NCBI RefSeq assembly: GCF_035917995.1
Contig: NZ_CP109131.1
Location: 6,076,001-6,140,000 of the forward strand
Origin: Streptosporangium sp. NBC_01755
GTDB lineage: Bacteria > Actinomycetota > Actinomycetes > Streptosporangiales > Streptosporangiaceae
DNA: 64,000 nt
Reading direction: 5' to 3'
Part shown: piece by piece, positions 1 to 7,877 of the stretch
How positions within the stretch are numbered: position 1 is the first letter of the stretch
How the letters are laid out: each line of letters starts with the position of its first letter
The notes under the pieces: model-generated
What the model saw: the letters and a program-made list of their open reading frames with translations, nothing else
Databases searched by the model: none
Told to the model about the DNA's origin: nothing
Position numbers and translations under genes: made by a program

Positions 1-1349
1 GCCGTCAGCATCCCGCCGAAGCGCTCGGGGTGCAGGTTGGCGATGTCGGCCACGGGAGAGTCGAGCCCCTTGCGGAGCTCGTCGGGCAGCGGCATGGGCC
101 ACGCGGCCTCACCCTGCTCGCCCGCCGTCGCGACGATCTCGGCCCGGAGGTCGTCGTCGTTGGCCATGACGCCCGCCGTCCGCCAGCCCAGCGCGACGAT
201 CTGCGCGCCGGTGAGCGTGGCGACGTCGACGATCACGTCCGGGTCGTCCTGACCGGCCCGGGCGATGCCGTCGATCAGGACCAGGCGGCCCTCGGCGTCG
301 GTGTCGAGCACCTCGACCGTCTTGCCCGCGAAGCTGGTGAACACGTCGGAGGGGCGCTGCGCGGTACCGCTCGGCATGTTCTCGGCCAGGCAGAGGTAGC
401 CGACCGCGTTGACCTTCAGGCCCAGCTTGGCGATCGCGAGGATCGCGCCGAAGACGGCGCCCGCGCCACCCATGTCGGACTTCATCCAGTCCATCGCGGC
501 CGACGGCTTGAGCGACAGGCCGCCCGAGTCGAAGGTGATGCCCTTGCCGACGTAGGCGAGCTTCTTGTCTGCCTCGGGGTGGCTGTAGGCGAGGCGTACC
601 AGGCGGGGCGGGTTGGCCGATCCCTGGCCCACGGCGACTATGCCGCCGTAGCCGCCCTCCCTGAGCGCCTTCTCGTCCAGGACCTCCACCGACAGGCCGG
701 CCTCGCCGCCCACCTGCTCGGCGATCTCGGCGAAGCGCGCGGGCCACAGGTCCGAAGGCGGGGTGTTGACCAGGTCGCGGACGAGTGAGACCGACTCGGC
801 CAGCGTGCCGGCGCGCCCGACCGCCGCTTCGGCGCCCTCGGCGTCGGTCAGCACGGCCAGCTCGGCCACCGGGGTGCTCGGCTCCTGGGCGGTCCGGTAC
901 CTGGTGAAGGAGTACGCGCCGAGCAGGCCGCCCAGGGCGACGGCGCCGGCGTGCTCGGCGTTCGCGGTGGGCAGGGCCAGCGCCACACGCTCGGTGCCCG
1001 CCAGGGCGCGGACCGCGGTGCCTGCGGCGCGGCGCAGGGCCTCGGCGTCGTAGCCGCCCTCGGGGACGTCGCCCAGGCCGACGACGACCAGCAGGGGCGC
1101 GGTCAGCGCGCCGAAAGTGGGGATCTTGGAGATCTCGCCCGGCTTCCCCTTGGCGCCCACGCTGTCGAGCGTGGCGGCGAGCCTGCCGCCGAGAGCCTGG
1201 TCGAGGCCGTCGGCCCCGGGAGCGGGGAGCAGGCCGTCCGGTCCGGTATGGACGCCGACGACCAGTGCGTCGGTGTCGAACGAGACAGCGTTGTCAGTTG
1301 GGGTCAGCCGCACAGTGGTCACACAAGCCGATGCTAGTCGGGCTTGCAT
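1..1349 (-). CDS. pepA: Leucyl aminopeptidase (family M17), C-terminal end cut by the window edge
   Basis: Cytosolic metallo-aminopeptidase that releases N-terminal residues from peptides. About 449 codons are present of the roughly 490-510 usual, so only the extreme C-terminus lies outside the window. A poorly conserved N-terminal half (to about residue 165) precedes the catalytic domain. Metal ligands and the catalytic Lys lie in GKGITFDSGG (near residue 269) and SDMGGA (near 292). The family signature is near 349-356 and reads DTDAEGRL; the first position is usually Asn, and the Asp is a mild, probably harmless change. The start is an ATG without a clear Shine-Dalgarno, so a leaderless mRNA is possible. 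It is divergent from a GntR gene across a 99-bp gap holding a strong inverted repeat. Counterpart of mycobacterial pepB. Confidence 0.95.
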   Translation of the reverse strand, partial: MQARLASACVTTVRLTPTDNAVSFDTDALVVGVHTGPDGLLPAPGADGLDQALGGRLAATLDSVGAKGKPGEISKIPTFGALTAPLLVVVGLGDVPEGGYDAEALRRAAGTAVRALAGTERVALALPTANAEHAGAVALGGLLGAYSFTRYRTAQEPSTPVAELAVLTDAEGAEAAVGRAGTLAESVSLVRDLVNTPPSDLWPARFAEIAEQVGGEAGLSVEVLDEKALREGGYGGIVAVGQGSANPPRLVRLAYSHPEADKKLAYVGKGITFDSGGLSLKPSAAMDWMKSDMGGAGAVFGAILAIAKLGLKVNAVGYLCLAENMPSGTAQRPSDVFTSFAGKTVEVLDTDAEGRLVLIDGIARAGQDDPDVIVDVATLTGAQIVALGWRTAGVMANDDDLRAEIVATAGEQGEAAWPMPLPDELRKGLDSPVADIANLHPERFGGMLT

Positions 1350-1390
1350 AGTACTCGTAAACGAGGGTTCGTCCTATGAATCGCGTCACC

Positions 1391-1419
1391 CGATGGTGCT
1401 ATCGGGAGTGGCACCATCG
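1391..1419. promoter_or_regulatory. Perfect 9-bp inverted repeat, candidate GntR operator
   Basis: CGATGGTGC (1391-1399) and its exact reverse complement GCACCATCG (1411-1419) are separated by 11 bp in the gap between pepA and the GntR gene. A second, shorter repeat (TGCTA at 1430-1434, TAGCA at 1442-1446) abuts the GntR start codon. Autoregulation by the adjacent YtrA-type repressor, possibly also touching pepA, is inferred from position only. Confidence 0.55.
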
Positions 1420-1448
1420 AGGGGGTTGGTGCTAATGTCGCTAGCATC

Positions 1449-1796
1449 ATGTTGCTCACCCTGGATATGAACGATCCTCGGCCGCTGCACGAGCAGGTTG
1501 CCGAGGCGATCAGACGCGCCGTCGCCGAGGGTTCCTACGCTCAGGGAGACCGGCTCCCGCCGGCTCGCGATCTGGCCGTCGCGCTGGGCATCAACGCCAA
1601 CACGGTGCTGCGCGCCCTGCGGGACCTGCGCGACGAGGGGGTGCTGGAGTTCCGCCGCGGCCGCGGCGTGAGCGTGCTCAGCCGCCCCAACCCGCGCAGC
1701 GTCATCGAGGAGAAGTTGCGCTCCCTGCTCGCCGAGGCGGTCCAGTACGGCTACCGCCATGACGACGTCATCGAGCTCATCAGAGAACTGTCCTGA
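1449..1796 (+). CDS. GntR-family transcriptional regulator, YtrA subfamily
   Basis: DNA-binding repressor of 115 residues. The winged helix-turn-helix covers about residues 10-75 (LPPARDLAVALGINANTVLR is the recognition region), followed by only about 35 residues. That short tail is typical of the YtrA subfamily, which lacks a ligand-binding FCD or UTRA domain and usually controls adjacent membrane-protein or ABC-transporter genes. No Shine-Dalgarno precedes the ATG. A TAATGT box about 10 nt upstream fits a leaderless transcript. It lies 38 bp before a DUF1648 membrane-protein gene and probably forms one unit with it and the following CPBP protease. The effector is unknown. Confidence 0.9.
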   Translation: MLLTLDMNDPRPLHEQVAEAIRRAVAEGSYAQGDRLPPARDLAVALGINANTVLRALRDLRDEGVLEFRRGRGVSVLSRPNPRSVIEEKLRSLLAEAVQYGYRHDDVIELIRELS

Positions 1797-1834
1797 CCGG
1801 GTCTGAGACCCGCTCCTTCGAAGGGGTGATCGCC

Positions 1835-2830
1835 GTGGGCCTGCAAGCCCGATTCTTTTCCGTGACAGCCGGCTGGGCCGCGCTGGTGGCAGCCACCCTG
1901 ATCGCCGTACCACTGGCGCTGCGAGACCGGCTGCCCGACCCGATCGCCACACACTGGGGTCCGTCCGGTGCCCCCGACGGCTCGATGCCGTTCACCGTCT
2001 CGCTGCTGTTCCAGGCCGGTCTGTGGACGCTGATCGCGGGCGCCTCCTGCGCGTCCGCACTCGTCAACGCCGGGATGCTCAGGCGCAGGGCGAGCCGCAT
2101 GGCGCTCGGTGCCCTGCTGGGCGGGGGCGGCATGTTCTTCCTGGGGCTGCAGGCGATCACGCTGTCGGCCAACCTCGACGCTCCAGGCTGGTGGCAGGCC
2201 GGTCACCTGGGGTGGGGGGCGCTGCTCGTGCCCGCCCTCCTGGTGCTGGGCGGCTGGCTCGGCGCCCTGCTGGGCCGTCCGGGGCCCGATGACCTCCCCG
2301 AGCGGGGAGCGATCTCCACGCGAAAGGTCCCGCTTCGTCCGGGCCAGCGCGCGGTATGGGTCTCCTCGGCGCGCAATAACCTGCTCGTCACGCTCGGCGG
2401 TTCCGTTCTGGCCGCAGGGGTGGGGCTCACGGTGCTTGCGCTGCTCGGTGGTGACGGCACACTGTGGATCCCCGCAGCGATCATGCTCCTGGTGGGCCTG
2501 GTGGGTGTGACCTTCAGTTCGGTGCGGGTGCAGGTCACCGAGGAGGGTGTCGTCCTCTTCTACGGACCACTCCGCCTGCCCCGCAAGCACATTCCGATCA
2601 CGCAAGTGGAGCGGGCCTGGTCGGAGGAGCTGTTCCCATCCAATGTTGGAGGCTGGGGCATTCGAGGCCTGCCGGGTGCCGTGACGGTCATGCTCAGAGG
2701 CGGGGAGTGCCTTGTGGTGGGCTACGTCTCCGGCGGTCGCTTCGCCGTCTCGATCGATGACGCCGAGAATGGCGCCGCCTTGCTGAACACCCTCGTGGCC
2801 AGGGTTTCCACCGGTCCCGGCGCCCGCTGA
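1835..2830 (+). CDS. DUF1648-domain membrane protein
   Basis: Integral membrane protein of 331 residues. The DUF1648 signature (DPIATHWGPSGAPDG) follows the first membrane segment. About six hydrophobic segments are seen in all, and the last roughly 100 residues form a soluble beta-rich tail resembling a bacterial PH-like domain. GTG at 1835 is preferred over an in-frame GTG at 1826 because AGGGGTGATC, a near-perfect Shine-Dalgarno, lies 8 nt before it. DUF1648 proteins often sit beside YtrA-type GntR genes, as here, and related SdpI proteins give immunity to toxic peptides. No specific function can be assigned. Confidence 0.8.
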   Translation: MGLQARFFSVTAGWAALVAATLIAVPLALRDRLPDPIATHWGPSGAPDGSMPFTVSLLFQAGLWTLIAGASCASALVNAGMLRRRASRMALGALLGGGGMFFLGLQAITLSANLDAPGWWQAGHLGWGALLVPALLVLGGWLGALLGRPGPDDLPERGAISTRKVPLRPGQRAVWVSSARNNLLVTLGGSVLAAGVGLTVLALLGGDGTLWIPAAIMLLVGLVGVTFSSVRVQVTEEGVVLFYGPLRLPRKHIPITQVERAWSEELFPSNVGGWGIRGLPGAVTVMLRGGECLVVGYVSGGRFAVSIDDAENGAALLNTLVARVSTGPGAR

Positions 2831-2899
2831 TCTCCACCTTCGCGGGCCTTTCCATCCCCAAAGACATCCCTCGAAGACCAAGCGTTCGAAGGTGATCTC

Positions 2900-3823
2900 A
2901 TGCTCCGCAGATCCACTGACCTGTGGTTGTTTCTGCTCGTCGCGTTCGGCCTGTCCTGGTTGTTCGCCCTTCCCCTCTGGTTGATGGGCGAGTCGGCCGG
3001 TGTATTGGCGTTCACGGTGATCGGGGTGGCGATGATGTTCACCCCGGCACTCGGAGTCCTCGCTGTCCGGCTGCGCGGCAGACGGCTCGGGGAGCCCGCC
3101 ACCGCCTGGCGTGAGTGGGCTGAGCGGACCGGCCTGTGGATGGGGGAGCGTCGCGGGCGCACGCTTGCGCTCGTCGCGCTGGCCTGGTTCGGGATTCCCC
3201 TACTGGTGATCGCCGCGATCGCGCTCAGCGCCGCCCTCGGCCTGCTCTCCGTCGACCTGCGGGGGCTCAGCCTGTTCCGCGAGACCCTGGCGGCGGCCTC
3301 TCTTGGCCGGCCGCTTCCGATGGAGCCCGGAGTCCTGGTGGCCGTGCAGGTCGCGACGGCCTTCCTGATCGCTCCGCTGATCAACTCGATCGCGGCATTC
3401 GGCGAGGAATGGGGGTGGCGGGGCTGGCTGCTGCCCCGCCTGATGCCGCTCGGCACCTGGCGGGCGCTCCTGGTGTCCGGGCTGATCTGGGGAGCCTGGC
3501 ACTTCCCGCTCACCCTGCGTGGATACAACTACCCCGAGCTGGGCGCGTGGGCGGCGCCGATGTTCGTCGTCTTCTGCGTGGTCTTCGGTGCCCTGCTCGG
3601 CTGGTTCCGCCTCTACTCCGGGAGTGTCTGGCCCGCGGTCGTCGGGCACGGATCCCTGAACGCCTCCGGCGGCCTGACCCTGCTCGTCGGTGACGCGGCC
3701 GACCCGCCTAATCTGGCTGTCGTGGGGATCACCGGGCTGGTCGGCTCGGTGCTGCTGGCCGCGATCTCCGCGCTGGTGATCAAACGCTGGCCGATCGAGC
3801 CGCAGCTTCAGGCCACCGCCTGA
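2900..3823 (+). CDS. CPBP-family intramembrane metalloprotease
   Basis: Multi-pass membrane protein of 307 residues of the CAAX protease/bacteriocin-processing (Abi) family. The three catalytic motifs are present: EEWGWRGW (the EExxxR glutamates and arginine), WGAWHFP with its histidine, and a later GHGSLN histidine. A good Shine-Dalgarno (GAAGGTGATC) precedes the ATG. It follows the DUF1648 gene by 69 bp, on the same strand and with the same style of ribosome-binding site, which supports a GntR-DUF1648-CPBP unit. Such pairs are often linked to peptide immunity or envelope protein processing; the substrate is unknown. Confidence 0.88.
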   Translation: MLRRSTDLWLFLLVAFGLSWLFALPLWLMGESAGVLAFTVIGVAMMFTPALGVLAVRLRGRRLGEPATAWREWAERTGLWMGERRGRTLALVALAWFGIPLLVIAAIALSAALGLLSVDLRGLSLFRETLAAASLGRPLPMEPGVLVAVQVATAFLIAPLINSIAAFGEEWGWRGWLLPRLMPLGTWRALLVSGLIWGAWHFPLTLRGYNYPELGAWAAPMFVVFCVVFGALLGWFRLYSGSVWPAVVGHGSLNASGGLTLLVGDAADPPNLAVVGITGLVGSVLLAAISALVIKRWPIEPQLQATA

Positions 3824-3931
3824 GAGTCTGCGGAGAGGAAGATCCCCGGGCTTATCGCCGATGAGCCTCATCTGCCCGATTCGCGAAGTTCGGCTGCTCT
3901 GGTGAGGTCCGCAGGTTCAGCCTGGCCAGCG

Positions 3932-4003
3932 AATCTTCCGGATCTTCCGGATCTTCCGGAGCCGACGGAGCCGACGGAGCCGACGGAGCCGACGGAGCCG
4001 GCA
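3932..4003. repeat. Two adjoining 9-bp tandem arrays
   Basis: Three copies of GATCTTCCG (first copy AATCTTCCG, 3932-3958) are followed without a break by four copies of GAGCCGACG (3959-3994) and one degenerate copy. Both units are 9 bp, as if one array seeded the other. They lie in the gap between the convergent CPBP gene and cobS. The open frame through them (Asp-Leu-Pro then Glu-Pro-Thr repeats) has no credible start or homology and is not called as a gene. Confidence 0.9.
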
Positions 4004-4024
4004 TGGCCGGGCGAGGCTGGGGGG

Positions 4025-4978
4025 TCAGCTCACGAGCACCGTGCTCACCAGCAGTGCCGTGACGGTGGCGATCTCGACCAGGGCTCCCAGCACGTCCCCT
4101 GTGATGCCGCCGAGCCGGCGCACCGCTCTGCGCCGCACCACCCAGGCCGCCAGCAGTCCGAGTAGCACGGCAGCCGGGAGCCCCCAGGAAGCGGAGAGGT
4201 TCCCCAGCCAGGGGACGAGGTCGCTGAGGCCGGCCACCGCGGTCCCGCCGGACGCTGAGATCGAGCCGATCTCCGAGATGAGCCGGTAGTTGTCCTCGTA
4301 CGCGTCGAGGAACGGAAAGGAGGGCGACCAGACGTCGAGGACATCGGCGTCACGCAGGAAGGCCGGCGCCGCCGATCCCGCGAGCACCAGCGCGGTCATG
4401 CCCACCGCGACGCTCCGTCGCACGGTGCCCGCGACCATCGCGCCGAGCCCGTCGGGGCGGGCCGGGGGGATTCCCACCCGGCAGGACCAGGTGAGGGTCA
4501 GCCGCCCGGCCGCGCAGGCCGTGACCAGGACGACCGGCCCCATCCCCGCGCGGGCGAGCTCCGACAGGGCCGCCACCTGGAGCAGCAAGGTGCAGACCAG
4601 GGTCACCACCCCGAACGGGCCGATGTCGGACCGCTTCATGATCTCCAGTGCCCGTTCGGCGGGCTTTCCGCTGCCCAGCCCGTCGGCGAGGTCGGCCAGC
4701 CCATCCAGGTGCAGCCCCCGGGTGAGCAGTGCGAGGGCCGCCACGGCCAGCACCGACGCCGGAAGCGGCGTCATGCCCAGCCACAGCGCCACCGCCAGCA
4801 CCAGCCCCGCGACGGCCCCGAGCGCCGCCCCCACCAGCGGGGCGATCGCCATCGCGACGCCCCCCGCGCGGCGGTCGACCACCCCGGGACGGACCGGGAA
4901 CACACTCAGCGTGCCGATTGCGAGACGCACCCCGTCGGTGAACGTCGACGGCCTGTCGGAGGGCGGGGGCATGGGCAC
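4025..4978 (-). CDS. cobS: Adenosylcobinamide-GDP ribazoletransferase (cobalamin synthase)
   Basis: Membrane enzyme that joins adenosylcobinamide-GDP to alpha-ribazole in the last steps of the nucleotide-loop pathway of vitamin B12. At 317 residues it is somewhat longer than the usual 250-300. The family hallmark GLHLDGLADLADGLGSGKP (Mg-binding acidic motif) and the EIMKRSDIGPFG segment are clear, between several membrane segments. The start may be GTG 4978 or ATG 4972 (Val-Pro-Met-Pro); neither has a strong Shine-Dalgarno. It follows cobU by 131 bp on the same strand, as expected for enzymes of consecutive steps. Confidence 0.93.
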   Translation of the reverse strand: MPMPPPSDRPSTFTDGVRLAIGTLSVFPVRPGVVDRRAGGVAMAIAPLVGAALGAVAGLVLAVALWLGMTPLPASVLAVAALALLTRGLHLDGLADLADGLGSGKPAERALEIMKRSDIGPFGVVTLVCTLLLQVAALSELARAGMGPVVLVTACAAGRLTLTWSCRVGIPPARPDGLGAMVAGTVRRSVAVGMTALVLAGSAAPAFLRDADVLDVWSPSFPFLDAYEDNYRLISEIGSISASGGTAVAGLSDLVPWLGNLSASWGLPAAVLLGLLAAWVVRRRAVRRLGGITGDVLGALVEIATVTALLVSTVLVS

Positions 4979-5109
4979 GACCGCAGATCATAGCTCGCGC
5001 CCCCCGCCTGCGGATTTCTCGGTACGCGCCCGGAGCCGGGGAGGCCCGGCAGGGCAGGGTGACCTCCTCCGACTCCGGCGGCGGGCAGCGGTTCAGCAGC
5101 CGGGGAGGC

Positions 5110-6153
5110 TCAGCAGGGCAGGAGCAGGAGGCGGCCGGCGACGACGAGGGCGACGTCCTCGGATTCCGCGGCGAGGCGCTGGTTCAGGCGGCCGAGGACG
5201 TCACGGAACATCCGGCCGCTGGCGGTGGCGGGCACCACGCCGAGGCCGACCTCGTCGGAGACCGCCACTACCCGGGCCCGGGTCTGCCGCCAGGCCGCCA
5301 CCAGGTCGTCGCACCGGGCCGTGACCGCGTCCAGGCCGTTCCCGCCCGACCACGCCTCGCACTCGTCGAAGACGGAGGCGACCCAGGTGCCGAGCCCGTC
5401 GATCAGCAGCGGGGTCCCGGCGGACCGCAGCAGCCCGGCCAGGTCCGTGGTCTCGGCGGTCTCCCAGTGGGCGGGCCTGCGGTCACGGTGTGCCCGGACC
5501 CGGCGCAGCCACTCGGGGTCGCCGTCGCCGGACGGCCCGGTCGCGACATAGAGGACCTCGGGTTCGGACACCAGCCGCAGTTCGGCCTCCGCGGACTTGC
5601 CCGACCGGGTCCCGCCGAGCAGCAGGGTCCTTCGGGGTGGGGGAGCCGGAACCGGCGGGGGCTCGCCGATGTCGATGACCGTGCCATCCGGTACGGCGCG
5701 CACTCCCCACACAGCCGCCCGCCGGGACAGCTCCGCCTCCGTCGGTACCCGGTGGTCGACGTCGACGGCCACCACATGCGTCCGCTCGCCGACCAGCCCC
5801 CGCCGCCGCAGGTCCCCCAGCCGTTCCGGCCGGTCAAGCACATCCAGCAGCACCAGGTCCAGCGCCTCTCCCACGCAGGCGGGGTCTGGCTCCCCATCCG
5901 GGAGAGAGACGGGCGGGCAGGCGGCGGCGTAGAGGACGCGCCGGCCGCCGGGGGTGGTGACGGTGAGGCCGTCCGGGCCGGGTGAGGCGCGGTAGCCGGG
6001 CGGGAGCGGGCCGGTGGGCGGCAGCCGTACGGAGTCGCCGAGCACCACGGATGTGGGGCGGCGGCCGGAGGGGGCGCGGGAGCAGGAGGCGCACCCGCAG
6101 CCCGGGGACGGCCAGCCGGCCGCACCAGCCGTACCGGAGATCAGGACCTTCAC
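5110..6153 (-). CDS. cobU: Adenosylcobinamide kinase/guanylyltransferase with a degenerate MBL-like N-terminal part
   Basis: The C-terminal half (from about residue 175) is CobU: P-loop GGTRSGKS, then RAHRDRRPAHWET carrying the histidine that is guanylylated in this family, then DEVGLG. It phosphorylates adenosylcobinamide and transfers GMP to it. The N-terminal half begins KVLISGTAGAAGWP then CGCASC, like the metallo-beta-lactamase-fold domain fused to CobU in related actinomycetes. However, I see no HxHxDH metal motif, and the segment is shorter than a full MBL fold. GTG 6153 is preferred: GGGAG lies 7 nt upstream and the conserved N-terminus starts there. The kinase half should be active; the front half looks vestigial. 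Confidence 0.85.
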   Translation of the reverse strand: MKVLISGTAGAAGWPSPGCGCASCSRAPSGRRPTSVVLGDSVRLPPTGPLPPGYRASPGPDGLTVTTPGGRRVLYAAACPPVSLPDGEPDPACVGEALDLVLLDVLDRPERLGDLRRRGLVGERTHVVAVDVDHRVPTEAELSRRAAVWGVRAVPDGTVIDIGEPPPVPAPPPRRTLLLGGTRSGKSAEAELRLVSEPEVLYVATGPSGDGDPEWLRRVRAHRDRRPAHWETAETTDLAGLLRSAGTPLLIDGLGTWVASVFDECEAWSGGNGLDAVTARCDDLVAAWRQTRARVVAVSDEVGLGVVPATASGRMFRDVLGRLNQRLAAESEDVALVVAGRLLLLPC

Positions 6154-6358
6154 GCCCGGTCTCCCATCGGGTTGAGGGGTTGAGAGCCTCCGCCTGCCGG
6201 CGGAAGCGGGTGACCTCCGCAGCGTACGGGGTCGGGAACAGCCGGGCGGCGGGGCGCGAGACCATGATCCTGCCTCCACGCTCGGGGGCACCCTGGAGAG
6301 GTAGGGTTCGCTGAGCCGCCGAACGGCACTGGCAGGATCCGTGAGAAGGAGCTATGGC

Positions 6359-6565
6359 ATGACGTGGCGCTGGCGTTATGAAAACGCGAATGGCGGCGAG
6401 GTAGTCGAGGGGGTCGCGCCGCCGGAAACGTTCCCGAGCCAGGCCGATGCCGAGTCGTGGCTCGGTGAGAACTGGCGTGAGCTGCTGGAGGCAGGGGTTG
6501 AGAAGGTCACCCTGTTCGAAGGCGAGAAGATCGAGTACGAGGGAATGTCCCTGCGCCCGGAGTGA
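6359..6565 (+). CDS. Small conserved acidic protein
   Basis: A 68-residue protein with two tryptophans in its first five residues (MTWRW) and an acidic, Trp- and Glu-rich body. There is no membrane segment or signal peptide. AAGGAG lies 7 nt before the ATG and the codon usage is typical for the genome, so it is probably a real gene. Similar short proteins of unknown role are widespread in actinomycetes, as far as I recall. It is monocistronic and followed 120 bp later by a strong terminator. Function not recognised. Confidence 0.75.
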   Translation: MTWRWRYENANGGEVVEGVAPPETFPSQADAESWLGENWRELLEAGVEKVTLFEGEKIEYEGMSLRPE

Positions 6566-6686
6566 GCGCGAAACCCGCCGGAGGCGGCCCCCCGACCGGC
6601 CGGGTCACATGGTGAGCCGCACATCCCGCCTGGTGGAAGAGCCGGGCGCGAGCTGACGGTCACTGAGGAACGGCGAGCGGCTCACC

Positions 6687-6723
6687 GACCCCTCGCCCCC
6701 TCGGTGAGAGGGGGCGAGGGGTC
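6687..6723. terminator. 16-bp perfect hairpin terminator
   Basis: Left arm 6687-6702 and right arm 6708-6723 pair perfectly over 16 bp around a GGTGA loop. It lies between the small protein gene (+) and the aldo/keto reductase (-), so it can end transcripts from both sides. There is no T-run, as is common in high-GC actinomycetes. The rest of the 269-bp gap shows nothing else. Confidence 0.85.
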
Positions 6724-6834
6724 TCCCCGTCCCGCGGTGACCGGAGACCTTCGCCGGGCCGGTGGTCACTGACCGTTCAGGTCAGCCGGCGAAGCCCACC
6801 GGATGAATCCGGCGAGCCTTTGCGGTCACAGCAC

Positions 6835-7833
6835 TCAGGGACGCTGCCTGGGGCTGACGGTCTTGGCGGGGTCGCGCTCGACGACCGGGCCGAGGACGTC
6901 GTCGATCCTCTTGAGCACCTCGGCGTCCAGTTTCACCCCGGAGGCCCTGACGTTGTCGCGGACCTGCTCGGGCCTGCTGGCGCCGACGATGGCCGAGGAC
7001 ACGTTCGGGTTCTGCAGTACCCAGGCCACCGCGAGCTGGGCCATGCTCAGCCCGAGATCGGCGGCGATCGGCTTCAGCTGCTGGACGCGGGTGAGCACGT
7101 CGTCGTTGAGCATCCGGGAGATGAAGTCGCCCCCGGTGGGGTCGGTGGCCCGGGAACCGGCGGGGGGCGGCTGCCCCGGCAGGTATTTGCCGGTGAGCAC
7201 GCCCTGGGCGATGGGAGAGAAGACGATCTGGCCGACGCCCTCCTTCTCGCTCAGCGGCACGACCTCGGCCTCGATGACCCGCCACAGCATGGAGTACTGG
7301 GGCTGGTTGGAGACCAGGCGGTCGAAGCCCATCTTGTCAGCGATCTTCAGTGCCCGGCTGATCTGCTCGGCGGTCCACTCGCTGACGCCGACGTAGAGGA
7401 CCTTGCCCTGGCGTACGAGGTCGTCAAAGGTCTTGAGGGTCTCCTCAAGCGGCGTCTCGTAGTCGAAGCGGTGTGCCTGGTAAAGATCGACGTAGTCGGT
7501 CTGCAGACGGCGCAGCGAGCCGTGCAGGGACTCGGTGATGTGCTTGCGCGACAGGCCGCGGTCGTTGGGGCCCTGGCCGGTCGGCCAGTAGACCTTGGTG
7601 AAGATCTCCAAAGACCCGCGGCGGACGCCCGCGAGGGCGCGGCCGAGAACCTCCTCCGCTCTGGTGCCCGCGTACACGTCGGCGGTGTCGAAGGTGGTGA
7701 TCCCCTCATCGAGCGCCGCCCGCACGCACTGATTGGCGGCGTCCTCCTCTACCTGGGAACCGTGGGTGATCCAGTTGCCGTAGCTGATCTCACTGACCAT
7801 GAGACCGCTCCGGCCAAGGTGGCGGAATTCCAT
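6835..7833 (-). CDS. Aldo/keto reductase (KCNAB-like AKR)
   Basis: NADPH-dependent oxidoreductase of 332 residues with the AKR (beta/alpha)8 fold. The catalytic tetrad is visible: Asp and Tyr in FDTADVYAG, Lys in IFTKVYW, His in QAHRFD. The N-terminus (MEFRHLGRSGLMVSEISYG) and the C-terminal segment SAIVGASRPEQVRDN match voltage-gated potassium-channel beta-subunit-like AKRs. Such enzymes reduce aldehydes and methylglyoxal; the substrate here is unknown. The gene is monocistronic and divergent from the SUKH gene with only 44 bp between start codons. Confidence 0.93.
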   Translation of the reverse strand: MEFRHLGRSGLMVSEISYGNWITHGSQVEEDAANQCVRAALDEGITTFDTADVYAGTRAEEVLGRALAGVRRGSLEIFTKVYWPTGQGPNDRGLSRKHITESLHGSLRRLQTDYVDLYQAHRFDYETPLEETLKTFDDLVRQGKVLYVGVSEWTAEQISRALKIADKMGFDRLVSNQPQYSMLWRVIEAEVVPLSEKEGVGQIVFSPIAQGVLTGKYLPGQPPPAGSRATDPTGGDFISRMLNDDVLTRVQQLKPIAADLGLSMAQLAVAWVLQNPNVSSAIVGASRPEQVRDNVRASGVKLDAEVLKRIDDVLGPVVERDPAKTVSPRQRP

Positions 7834-7877
7834 GGTCTGACATTAGTAGGTGCCCGATTCGGGATACTCTGCCGGGC

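Noticed and set aside
3902..4165. Open frame through the 9-bp arrays
   Set aside because: Its repetitive peptide reflects the tandem DNA repeat; no Shine-Dalgarno, and it runs into cobS on the other strand.
6770..6784. 15-mer TGACCGTTCAGGTCA found here and again at 56373-56387
   Set aside because: A shared 15-mer is expected by chance in a window of this size, and the contexts differ (one beyond a gene, one across stop codons).
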